64,000 nt of DNA from Salinivibrio kushneri (GTDB lineage Bacteria; Pseudomonadota; Gammaproteobacteria; Enterobacterales; Vibrionaceae), in contig NZ_CP114588.1 of the NCBI RefSeq assembly GCF_027286325.1, positions 1,417,317 through 1,481,316 of the forward strand. Direction: 5' to 3'. Positions 54,335 to 62,305 of the stretch are shown in pieces. How positions within the stretch are numbered: position 1 is the stretch's first letter; the number at the start of each line of letters is the position of its first letter. The translations under genes were made by a program, and so were the position numbers. The notes beneath the pieces are model-generated. The model was given only the letters and a program-made list of their open reading frames with translations, made no database searches and was not told the origin of the DNA.

Positions 54335-54410
54335 AAGGCGACCAACCGTCACTCCGACCTTAGTCTACCTATCAGGTGGCTGAGGTGGACGGGTTTGGTC
54401 GCCTTTTATT
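54335..54410 (+). terminator. Long multi-tier stem-loop after sbcB
   Basis: Four helices stack with small bulges: AAGGCGACCAA (54335-54345) with TTGGTCGCCTT (54395-54405), CCGTC with GACGG, ACCTTAG with CTGAGGT, and CTACC with GGTGG around the loop TATCA. A T-rich tail follows. It works as terminator for sbcB, but is much longer than needed. Confidence 0.7.
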
Positions 54411-54555
54411 TTTAACGTCATGTTTTTTAAGTCATTAACTAGCAACACTGACATGTTGTCTACTTTGTCCTACCAAAAAAAAGATAGCTTGACCAGTTGC
54501 AGTTCTGTGATTTGAGTCCACACTTTTAAAAAGGATGTTGTTTGGAGTGTGGGTA

Positions 54556-55059
54556 ATGATGACAACAAAAGTAGATACGCGCTGTTACCGCTTTCCTGAG
54601 GTTGATTTTGAACCAGAAAGCCGTACGTTATATTGGTCTGATGACACGATGACGGTTCTCTCTTATGAAGAGTCTCGTTTACTCGAGATGCTTTGCTACT
54701 ATGCCGGAGAGGTACTCTCGAGCCGCACATTATTCAAACAAGTGGCCTTGCCCGATAGCTCATTTGCCCAACATCAAAGTGTGGTGACATCATTAATGGC
54801 TAAATCCTACCGCAACGGCAAAAAATGCCTCCCGTTTGAGGTCGTCGGTGAGTTTGGTTTTCGTGTGTCTCTTCCACAGCAAACACTTGCCAAGCGTCCA
54901 GGACGGGCAGCAAACGCTACATCGCAGACACCCCCAGCGTCTTTAACGCATTCAGCCACCATTGAAGAATCATCGTTTAGTATTGCTAAACCACTTACGA
55001 TCCTGGTCACGGCAGCGGCGGTCATTATTGGCATGACAGCATTACTGACCCAAGCTTAG
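54556..55059 (+). CDS. ToxR-like membrane-anchored transcriptional regulator
   Basis: 167 residues. The N-terminal 105 residues form an OmpR-type winged helix (LSYEESRLLEMLCYYAGEVL and SVVTSLMAKSYRNG). A Pro/Ala/Thr-rich linker leads to one membrane helix (LTILVTAAAVIIGMTALL) at the very end, with almost no periplasmic part. This is the ToxR/CadC topology reduced to its core. It may need a partner to sense signals. GGAG nine bases before ATG 54556. Next to a periplasmic binding protein gene. Confidence 0.75.
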   Translation: MMTTKVDTRCYRFPEVDFEPESRTLYWSDDTMTVLSYEESRLLEMLCYYAGEVLSSRTLFKQVALPDSSFAQHQSVVTSLMAKSYRNGKKCLPFEVVGEFGFRVSLPQQTLAKRPGRAANATSQTPPASLTHSATIEESSFSIAKPLTILVTAAAVIIGMTALLTQA

Positions 55060-55149
55060 CCTGTTTGATGCCCGTGGGTACCACGGGCGTGTCGTGTTAG
55101 CTCGTCGTTTTTGCTTTGTTCATTGGCCTTTAAAACCGAGAAAGAGATA

Positions 55150-55884
55150 ATGCCACGCTGCTATTTATCGCTTCTGCTGTTTATCACGCTGCTGAGTCTC
55201 TCCGCACCTACCCGAGCCACTAATAACCAAACCTATGTTGCACACCTTGGCGAACTACCTGGTTTGATCAATTTGGATGGTAGCGGTGCGTTTGTTGATT
55301 TCGTCCGCTATCTGGATGAGCAAGACCCTCACACCCACATCACCATCGAAGTGTTTCCGATTCATAGAGCGATAAACAGTGTCGCACAAGGCCGAGCCGA
55401 CTTTGGTTTGCCTGCCGTGCGCCCAACGCGGGAAGTGTCTACCTTGCCTTTCGCCTTTAGCGAGGTGTCATTTGGCCAGGTCACTCATGTCCTTTACACC
55501 AATAAAGCGGCCCCACTCTCGGTCAAAGAACTCTGGGCAACTCCCTCGCGCTATACCATTGAGGCAGTTCCCTACTATATGCCTTTTAAGGTGCAACGCT
55601 CGCACGGTATTAAACAATCTTTGTTACGCTTGGCAGCAGGAAGAATTGATGGCTTCGTTTGGGCGCAAGAGGAAGCTGACATGGCACTCAAAGAGCTAGG
55701 CTTAACCATGATCAAACGCGCGCACTTCGCTGACTTTGACGATGTCTTTATTATCCCTAAAGGCAAAGCGGGTCAGGAAATCAATGCGTATCTGACACGA
55801 CTGATTACTCGCTTGCGTAACCAAGGGGATCTCGTGCATGAGTACCGTAAGGTGCATCGCCCCTATGTCGATTGGCAGCCATAA
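55150..55884 (+). CDS. Periplasmic substrate-binding protein, family 3-like
   Basis: 244 residues. A signal peptide (YLSLLLFITLLSLSAPTRA) is followed by an SBP_bac_3-like two-lobed fold: VFPIHRAINSVAQGRADFGL is the typical first-lobe helix. The second lobe contains RIDGFVWAQEEADMALKELG. No ABC permease or ATPase lies nearby, so it may act in signalling rather than transport. ATG 55150 is preferred over 55111. The preceding gene encodes a ToxR-like regulator. Confidence 0.75.
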   Translation: MPRCYLSLLLFITLLSLSAPTRATNNQTYVAHLGELPGLINLDGSGAFVDFVRYLDEQDPHTHITIEVFPIHRAINSVAQGRADFGLPAVRPTREVSTLPFAFSEVSFGQVTHVLYTNKAAPLSVKELWATPSRYTIEAVPYYMPFKVQRSHGIKQSLLRLAAGRIDGFVWAQEEADMALKELGLTMIKRAHFADFDDVFIIPKGKAGQEINAYLTRLITRLRNQGDLVHEYRKVHRPYVDWQP

Positions 55885-56087
55885 ATCTCTCAACCGCATT
55901 TCGGCTCGCGGACGCCTGTGCCTACTCACACCACCATGATGGCCACATTCATCGGCATAAAAATATTGATGTCACTCTAACTTTCAGCAACAAGTGACTC
56001 TTTGCAAACTATGCGTGATTTCTCTCACACAATTATTCAAAAGGCTTCTCTACACTATCCTCCCGTTAACGATAAAGAAGAGATGCT

Positions 56088-56978
56088 ATGCGAACCGCAC
56101 TTACTGACGCACTGACACAATTGCCCGACGCACTGCAAAGTGTTGTCTCTGATTGGATAAATGACGCAAGCTTTGGTGCTACCTTCACACCAGAACAAGT
56201 GGCGCAAATGGAATCCGCCAGTGGCCTTAACGGCGCCGCTCTGCGTCTTGCTTTATTGCCTTTGGCGGCGGCCTATGCGGTTACCCCCATATCTCAGTTT
56301 AATGTTGGAGCGATTGTCCGTGATGAAAGCGGCACCTTGTATTTAGGCGCAAACATTGAATTCACTGGAGCGCAACTAGGACAAACGGTGCATGCCGAGC
56401 AATGCGCTATCAGCCATGCTTGGACAAAAGGGGCAAAACGCCTAACCGATATTACGATCAATTACAGCCCATGCGGTCACTGCCGGCAGTTCATGAATGA
56501 GCTCAATGGTGCTGAGTCCTTGATCATCCAGCTGCCACAATCCGATCCGAAAAGCTTGCACACCTATCTACCTGAGCCGTTTGGTCCTGCTGACTTGGGG
56601 ATTGAGTCTCGCTTATTAACTGACGAATCCAATCAATTATCAACTGATGATATTGATATACCATTACTAAAAGCAGCCGCTGACGCCGCTAACCGCAGTC
56701 ACGCGCCCTATTCAGGTAATTATAGCGGGGCAGCGGTTGAAACCAATGACGGCAAGTTTTTCTCTGGCATGTATGCCGAGAACGCGGCTTTTAACCCAAG
56801 CCTTCCTCCTCTTCAGGTTGCATTAATTGCTGTCAATATGGCGGGCTACCATTGGACAGACATTCGCTCTGTTGCACTGGCCGAAATGGCAAGCAGCACG
56901 GTAAGTCACCTTGCCGATACACAGGCGACCCTGGATGCCATTGACCCGGATATCCCCCTCGTCTACTCAACACGCTAA
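56088..56978 (+). CDS. cdd: Cytidine deaminase
   Basis: 296 residues, the long two-domain dimeric type of E. coli. Zinc ligands and catalytic Glu are in TVHAEQCAI and SPCGHCRQF. The second domain is the inactive copy (YSGNYSGAAVETNDG). It converts cytidine and deoxycytidine to uridine forms. AAGAAGAG lies upstream of ATG 56088. Confidence 0.95.
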   Translation: MRTALTDALTQLPDALQSVVSDWINDASFGATFTPEQVAQMESASGLNGAALRLALLPLAAAYAVTPISQFNVGAIVRDESGTLYLGANIEFTGAQLGQTVHAEQCAISHAWTKGAKRLTDITINYSPCGHCRQFMNELNGAESLIIQLPQSDPKSLHTYLPEPFGPADLGIESRLLTDESNQLSTDDIDIPLLKAAADAANRSHAPYSGNYSGAAVETNDGKFFSGMYAENAAFNPSLPPLQVALIAVNMAGYHWTDIRSVALAEMASSTVSHLADTQATLDAIDPDIPLVYSTR

Positions 56979-56992
56979 CCCCTTCCTTATTT

Positions 56993-57033
56993 ATCCGACC
57001 CTCGGGGGATTTCAGGTCGCCCTGGGGTCGGAT
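56993..57033 (+). terminator. Hairpin between cdd and the EamA gene
   Basis: ATCCGACCC (56993-57001) and GGGTCGGAT (57025-57033) form a perfect nine-base stem with a 23-base GC-rich loop. Only a short T stretch follows, so it may attenuate rather than fully end transcription. Confidence 0.45.
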
Positions 57034-57069
57034 TTACGCTACTATCCGTGCGTCTTTTTTCGGATAGTC

Positions 57070-57975
57070 ATGGCAATGAAACAGATTCATAACCCACTCC
57101 AAGGCGCAGCCTGGATGCTGACCGCAGGCCTGTGTTTTGCCCTCGTTAACAGCCTGTCTCAGTACGTTAGTTTTAAAATGGGCTTACCCTCTACCACGGT
57201 TGCCTTCATTCAATACGCCATCGCCCTGGTTGCGATGATCCCTTGGTTGAAACAACTCGGGATCCGTCAAGCACTCAAAACCCAACACCTTGGTCAGCAT
57301 TGTTTGCGGGTGTTTATCTCCGTGATTGGCATTCAACTGTGGCTATGGGCGCTGGCCTACCCAGTGCCCATTTGGCAAGGGATTGCGCTATTAATGACCT
57401 CTCCGCTCTTTGCCACGGTCGGCTCGGGGTTATTTCTCCGTGAACGGGTCGGCATCGCACGCGGTCTTGCGACGCTCGCTGGGTTTTGCGGCGCCATGAT
57501 TATCCTCGAGCCATGGTCAAATGGGTTTACCTGGGCCACCTTATTACCGGTGGGCGCGGCGTTTTTCTGGGCTACCTACTCACTCATGGTAAAGCGTTTA
57601 TCCTCTTATGATCCGCCCACCACCATGGTGGTCTATCTGCTCTTGTTGATCACGCCCTTTAATTTGCTGCTCGCCGTGCCCGATTGGACGTTCCCCCAGA
57701 CATCAACCGCGTGGTGGATGTTGTTTGGCGCCGGCATACTTACCGCCCTCGCCCAGTGGGCCATTGCCAAGGCATATGCCGTTTCTGATGCGTCTTTTGT
57801 GCAGCCTTTTGATCACGCAAAACTCCCTCTTAACGTCCTCTTCGGTTGGCTGGTGTTTAGCTGGGTTCCACCCGGTCGACTGTGGTTAGGGGCGGGTATT
57901 ATTATTGCGGCGGTCTTTTTTATCACCCACTGGGAATCACGCCAATACGCACAGGCACAAAACAAGCTCGCGTAA
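57070..57975 (+). CDS. EamA/DMT family transporter
   Basis: 301 residues, ten helices with two EamA repeats (WQGIALLMTSPLFATVGSGL in the first and QPFDHAKLPLNVLFGWLVF in the second). An exporter of a metabolite is likely; the substrate is unknown. ATG 57070 is used; the frame upstream to 56911 lies within cdd. ATG 57076 is also possible. Convergent with tpm. Confidence 0.85.
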   Translation: MAMKQIHNPLQGAAWMLTAGLCFALVNSLSQYVSFKMGLPSTTVAFIQYAIALVAMIPWLKQLGIRQALKTQHLGQHCLRVFISVIGIQLWLWALAYPVPIWQGIALLMTSPLFATVGSGLFLRERVGIARGLATLAGFCGAMIILEPWSNGFTWATLLPVGAAFFWATYSLMVKRLSSYDPPTTMVVYLLLLITPFNLLLAVPDWTFPQTSTAWWMLFGAGILTALAQWAIAKAYAVSDASFVQPFDHAKLPLNVLFGWLVFSWVPPGRLWLGAGIIIAAVFFITHWESRQYAQAQNKLA

Positions 57976-58050
57976 TCGGTTTTCTTGTTTCTACGTCCAC
58001 TTGTCCACTAGCGCTACTGCTTACTCAGTCAAAGCGCTTGCTACGTCAAA

Positions 58051-58074
58051 GAAAAGGGGCCGTCAAGGCCCCTT
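58051..58074 (-). terminator. Terminator of tpm
   Basis: On the minus strand TAAGGGGCC, TTGAC and GGCCCCTTTT form a hairpin with T run, 25 bases after the tpm stop codon. Confidence 0.8.
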
Positions 58075-58099
58075 AGCACTCTCTCAACCACATCGGCCA

Positions 58100-58720
58100 C
58101 TATGAAGCCGCCGCTTTGATTAACCACACTTGTTCGCCACGCTCGCCATCAGGTTCCGTGTGGGTTTCGAGCAAGCTGATGTCTAACCCTTGGAACGCCT
58201 CTTCTACCACTGACGCATCGATGGAAAATGGCGGCGTGTTATCCGTTTGAGGATAAAACAAGGTGATCAGCAGCAAACGTCCTCCAGGTGCAAGCAAAGT
58301 TCGAATATGACTGACATACTGCGCGCGCATAGCAGGAGGCATAGCAACCAAGGCGGCGCGATCATAAATCAATGGCATGGGACTTAGGCGCGCGGTAAAG
58401 AAATCGCCATTAATCAGCTCCAGCTCATCAAAACAATAATGGATATGTCCTGACGGCGCGCGATAAACCTGCGGGGTATATAAGTTTTCCGAGAAAAAGG
58501 CACGCACGGCGATCTCACTAAGCTCGACGCCAATCACATGCTGGTGTTTTTCAGCAAGCCAGTTGAGATCTATCGATTTACCGCAAAGAGGCACCAAAAC
58601 GGGTTCGTCACTTTGTGGAGCCAGTGACGACCAGTGGCGGATAAGCATCGGGTGTACGGTATCGCGGTGAAAGCCTATTTGATTTTCTGCCCAGCGCTGA
58701 TGCCAGAACTCTTGTTCCAT
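58100..58720 (-). CDS. tpm: Thiopurine S-methyltransferase
   Basis: 206 residues. MEQEFWHQRWAENQIGFH and VLVPLCGKSIDLNWLAEKH are hallmark blocks, with the SAM-binding VIGVELSEIAV next. Bacterial Tpm methylates selenium, tellurium and thiopurine compounds. GGAGAGAGC precedes the ATG. Own terminator downstream. Confidence 0.93.
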   Translation of the reverse strand: MEQEFWHQRWAENQIGFHRDTVHPMLIRHWSSLAPQSDEPVLVPLCGKSIDLNWLAEKHQHVIGVELSEIAVRAFFSENLYTPQVYRAPSGHIHYCFDELELINGDFFTARLSPMPLIYDRAALVAMPPAMRAQYVSHIRTLLAPGGRLLLITLFYPQTDNTPPFSIDASVVEEAFQGLDISLLETHTEPDGERGEQVWLIKAAAS

Positions 58721-58867
58721 GCTCTCTCCAAGGTGATGAAAACCGTGATTTTAGCAAGTTATTTCCCCAAACTCATTAACGTCGCGATTAAGGGTCTTGT
58801 CTTATATTGTCGATCCTGATCACAAACTAACCACTGAGTGACTTGCGAGTGACGCCACAAAACATTA

Positions 58868-58883
58868 CTGTTTAAACATACAG
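58868..58883 (+). promoter_or_regulatory. LexA (SOS) box of sulA
   Basis: CTGTTTAAACATACAG keeps both half-sites at the right spacing. A second, weaker match TTGATTATATATACAG (58886-58901) follows immediately, 25 to 40 bases before or at the sulA start, so LexA may bind twice. Confidence 0.88.
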
Positions 58884-58908
58884 TATTGATTATATATACA
58901 GGTGTTTT

Positions 58909-59325
58909 ATGTACGTGACGTCCAATGTGTCAAATCAAGCTAAGGTTCAGTATCCCGCGCGTGTCACGCCATCGTCTTGCTATCATGCAGCTTTTGCCGT
59001 CGCAACACAGGTAAACGCGCACTGGCAGGCAACCTTACGCGCGATTGCACTGCAAGCACGCCAGCCCAAGTGGGTCACGATCATTAATCCACCTCGCGCT
59101 TTAAATGCAGCACAGCTTAGCCTGTGGGGCATCAATGCAAATCAGGTACGAGTGGTCCATCGTCAAGCAGGGTACGATGATGAAGCGCTGATTGACGCAG
59201 CGTTAGCCGCTGACACGTCGTGTGCCATTATCGCCTTTACCCCAACAGACAAGCCGTTCAATTACTGCGAGCAAAACAAACAAGGGATCGCGCGCATCGA
59301 TCCCGCCTTTATCCAGCGTCACTAG
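58909..59325 (+). CDS. sulA: SulA-like SOS cell division inhibitor
   Basis: 138 residues. QARQPKWVTIINPPRALNAA and LSLWGINANQVRVVHRQAG match the pattern of the SulA core (RecA-like fold), and DTSCAIIAFTP the last strand. The family is shorter here than in E. coli (169). SulA blocks FtsZ polymerisation during the SOS response. The LexA boxes directly upstream strongly support the call. Confidence 0.82.
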   Translation: MYVTSNVSNQAKVQYPARVTPSSCYHAAFAVATQVNAHWQATLRAIALQARQPKWVTIINPPRALNAAQLSLWGINANQVRVVHRQAGYDDEALIDAALAADTSCAIIAFTPTDKPFNYCEQNKQGIARIDPAFIQRH

Positions 59326-59373
59326 TTCACGCAGTATCAATAAGTCGGGCTTACGGGTGGCTGGGCTGAGGCT

Positions 59374-59784
59374 TTAGGATAGCGTTAGTCGAACCCATTC
59401 ACGGTTCTCATTACTGTACTCAATTTGCGCATCGGTTTGCTGGCTAATCGCTTCCATTTGCCGATATTCAAGGGCATAAGGCATTAAAATGGTTAGCTCT
59501 TCAATTCCTGTTTGACGCGCAAGGCGTGCGAGCTGCACCAAATTGGCCGTATCGGTGTTACGCACCGACATCACACGAGTGGCTTGCTGATAAAGCTTTT
59601 CTTGTGCAGAGAGAGGTTGGCTTCCATCACTGGCTTGGTGTTCAAGCACAGTGTTAAACACAGGTAATAGGCTGCGAAAAATATCGGTAAACGTCCAGTT
59701 TGGTTGCTGACTCTCACACAAAAAGTGGGTGTAGTCGAACACGACTTCGGTGGGCGCTTTCAGCTGGGTTGACAGCACATCCAT
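59374..59784 (-). CDS. Hypothetical protein convergent with sulA
   Basis: 136 residues, acidic, helical, without signal or membrane helices. It begins MDVLSTQLKAPTEVVFDY and holds ANLVQLARLARQTGIEELTI. I do not recognise it. The start is clear (GGAGGTAAGCC before ATG 59784). Convergent with sulA, 48 bases apart, with no shared terminator seen. Confidence 0.65.
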   Translation of the reverse strand: MDVLSTQLKAPTEVVFDYTHFLCESQQPNWTFTDIFRSLLPVFNTVLEHQASDGSQPLSAQEKLYQQATRVMSVRNTDTANLVQLARLARQTGIEELTILMPYALEYRQMEAISQQTDAQIEYSNENREWVRLTLS

Positions 59785-60020
59785 GGCTTACCTCCAGACA
59801 GAAAATGAAATAGACACTCCTACTATAGGCAGTTTTAAACGTATGTCTGGAAGAACGTACAGTATTTTGCGCTTGATCATGCTTTAGCTAAGGGAATGCG
59901 CAATAAAGACAAACTTCATTAACACAATAAAAACAACTAGTTGATATTAGAAAAAATTGTTTACTCTTACATCACAAGGCGGGAAGAAAATCAGACAAAA
60001 CGATTGCTGAGTCGAGTGAA

Positions 60021-60066
60021 CATCCGCTTACGCATCAAATACCATCATCAAACACGTAAGCGGATG
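60021..60066 (-). terminator. 12-base inverted repeat downstream of the winged-helix gene
   Basis: CATCCGCTTACG (60021-60032) and CGTAAGCGGATG (60055-60066) pair perfectly with a 22-base loop, 10 bases beyond the stop at 60077. No clear T run on the minus strand, so termination is likely but not certain. Confidence 0.5.
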
Positions 60067-60076
60067 CGCAAAGGGA

Positions 60077-60442
60077 TCAGCAAGCTTTGTAAATCACCTT
60101 GTTGGCGGCGACTTGAACACGCTCAACGGCGCCTTCTTCAGTCAGCTTTTTCAAAGCACCTGTTGCCCAAGAAGCTGCTTTGGTGTCTTCTTGACCAGCC
60201 GCAAGGCCAATCCCTTTAGGGTTAATTCCTTCAGGGTTTGCTTGAACAATCTCTAAAATCTGCTGCTGTTTTGGCGTCAGTGAAGACGCTGAGTTGGCAG
60301 TAGATACCTTAGGCGATGTTTCTACCGCAGGTTTTGCAGGCGCAACCGGCTTGGATTTAACCGGACGCTGACGCGCTGGCGATGATGCCTTAACACGCTT
60401 GTTGAGTTTAAGTTGTACCTTACGCTTGTGAGAGATTTTCAT
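60077..60442 (-). CDS. Small winged-helix-like basic protein
   Basis: 121 residues. A strongly basic N-terminus (MKISHKRKVQLKLNKRVKAS) and a Pro/Ala/Lys linker precede a C-terminal domain of about 65 residues with a winged-helix pattern: LTPKQQQILEIVQANPEGIN, then WATGALKKLTEEGAVERV. It looks DNA-binding, similar in style to small MarR-like vibrio proteins. Target unknown. Confidence 0.65.
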   Translation of the reverse strand: MKISHKRKVQLKLNKRVKASSPARQRPVKSKPVAPAKPAVETSPKVSTANSASSLTPKQQQILEIVQANPEGINPKGIGLAAGQEDTKAASWATGALKKLTEEGAVERVQVAANKVIYKAC

Positions 60443-60708
60443 TCAATCATCCTACTCCGAAGCACTACGTTCAGGCGCGCTGAATGCAGCGGGTGAAAAA
60501 CAAAGCGCGTGTTATACCAAATTTCTGCTCGCTTTTGTAGGTAACGGCCCCCCAATAGACGCAAAGATCGTGATATTCAGCGATAAATGTTTACTAATTC
60601 AGTAATTATTAGGCAAACTAATCAGACACATTGCACGTATATTAGTCTTCCAAAGATATCGAATAGGCGTGAGTAGTCATCTTTCTCTCGCCATTGGAGT
60701 GGATGCTC

Positions 60709-61395
60709 ATGGATGCCTTGAAAACGATCAAAATCTACCCGCCTCAGTTTGAAGCTGCACGTTGGAGTATGTTGGCGGCGATGGCAGTCGCCTTCGGCTT
60801 GATCTGTTTTTTTCTCGTCCAACCCACCCTGTCGATCGGTCAAGGCTTGCTAGGGCTGATTGCTATTATCGCCATTTTTTATGCAATTAATCAGTTACTT
60901 CAACGCGCTCAGCTATCTTTTTCTCTGTCATTCATGCATTTACAACACCATAGCTTTCGTGGTGGCTGGGCGCTGAAGTGGCGAAATATTGAAGCCATTG
61001 GCATTCCGCACCTCCACCAGCAAGGGTTAGGTGAACCACTTCCATGGGTTGGTATTAAGATTAAGCGTTACGATGCCCTCTTGGACAGCATCAGCTTACG
61101 AATGGTCACCCACATTGTTATGACGCAACGTGCACTGCTCATTACTGCGTATCGGCGAGGCGATCACAAACCCAGCAAACCGCTGGAAGATATGATGTTT
61201 GATGACACCCCCTATAGAGGGAAAAATGGTGTGCTATATAAAGGCTTGATGGCTATGTTGGCCAACCGAATGCGCTACACTCGGGAGCTGCTCGGGTATG
61301 ATTTATTTATCAGTGAAGACTTGCTTGATAGGCCGCTAGAAGACTTTGTCGGCGTCGCCCGGCGCTATTTGGCCGCTGCTAGCAGTGATGACTAA
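60709..61395 (+). CDS. DUF2982 membrane protein
   Basis: 228 residues. Two membrane helices near the N-terminus (about 17-60: SMLAAMAVAFGLICFFLV and LLGLIAIIAIFYAINQLL) are followed by a cytoplasmic domain with a PH-like start (FMHLQHHSFRGGWALKWRNI). DUF2982 is found in vibrios and relatives; function unknown. ATG 60709 has GGAG nine bases upstream. Confidence 0.75.
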   Translation: MDALKTIKIYPPQFEAARWSMLAAMAVAFGLICFFLVQPTLSIGQGLLGLIAIIAIFYAINQLLQRAQLSFSLSFMHLQHHSFRGGWALKWRNIEAIGIPHLHQQGLGEPLPWVGIKIKRYDALLDSISLRMVTHIVMTQRALLITAYRRGDHKPSKPLEDMMFDDTPYRGKNGVLYKGLMAMLANRMRYTRELLGYDLFISEDLLDRPLEDFVGVARRYLAAASSDD

Positions 61396-61450
61396 AAACC
61401 AGCCTCTAGCATCAGATAGCAGCAAAAGGCCGGTTGTTCTCGGCAATATG

Positions 61451-62095
61451 TTAAAACGCCCCGGTCAAAAATGGGTTCGTTTTCCGCTCGTGACCCAAGG
61501 TCGATGTAGGGCCATGGCCAGGGATAAAGGTCACATCATCCCCAACTGGCAGCAAGGTGTGTTTGATGGCGTTGATCAAGGTGGCGTGATCCCCTTTGGG
61601 AAAATCAGTCCGCCCGATACCACCGTTAAACAGCACATCTCCGACCCAAGCGGTTCGCCCTTCCAAATCGACAAACACAATGTGGCCTGGGGTATGTCCA
61701 GGGGCAAACAACACCGAGAGCGTACTATTGCCCACGGACACGGTATCCCCTTGTTGTAGCCACTGATCAGGATCAAACGGCTCAGCGTGCGCGAAACCAA
61801 ACATTTGCGCCTGTGCCGGTAACGCTTGTAGCCAGAAAGCGTCTTCTTTGTGCGGTCCCACCACAGGGACATTCAACGCGCTAGCAAGCTCAACAGTACC
61901 GCCAACATGATCTAAATGGCCATGCGTTAGGAGGATTTTCGTCACCGTCACTTCGAGCGAATGAATGACTTGGCGAATTTTAGCAACATCCCCACCGGGA
62001 TCCACGACTGCCGCCTGTTGCGTTTGGTCGCACCAAATAATGGAGCAATTTTGCTGAAATGCCGTGACTGGCACAATTTCATAATGCAACGCCAT
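61451..62095 (-). CDS. Metallo-beta-lactamase fold hydrolase, YcbL type
   Basis: 214 residues. The zinc motif [38 protein letters not shown] and [12 protein letters not shown] match the type II glyoxalase-like YcbL group (E. coli 215). It probably hydrolyses a thioester such as S-lactoylglutathione. Convergent with the DUF2982 gene. Confidence 0.87.
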   Translation of the reverse strand: MALHYEIVPVTAFQQNCSIIWCDQTQQAAVVDPGGDVAKIRQVIHSLEVTVTKILLTHGHLDHVGGTVELASALNVPVVGPHKEDAFWLQALPAQAQMFGFAHAEPFDPDQWLQQGDTVSVGNSTLSVLFAPGHTPGHIVFVDLEGRTAWVGDVLFNGGIGRTDFPKGDHATLINAIKHTLLPVGDDVTFIPGHGPTSTLGHERKTNPFLTGAF

Positions 62096-62305
62096 GGAGT
62101 TAACCTTCTCTTTGTCTGTTCAGTGACGCAATAACACGTAATCCGTGACACGCCCTCAGGTTTTCAATCGTCAATGTGCGCCTCACTATGCCACGCTGTC
62201 ATCAGTTTGCAACTATGCTGCCAAGGAGGTGTCACTTTTACTCTCTAGGCTAACGTCAGGATATCTGGATAAATCAGATACGCATTTTTGCATGCAGGGT
62301 TGCTT

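Noticed and set aside
59941..60219. 92-codon plus-strand frame left of the winged-helix gene
   Set aside because: It runs through an inverted repeat and antisense through the winged-helix gene, is extremely rich in Arg and Lys, and has no good start signal.
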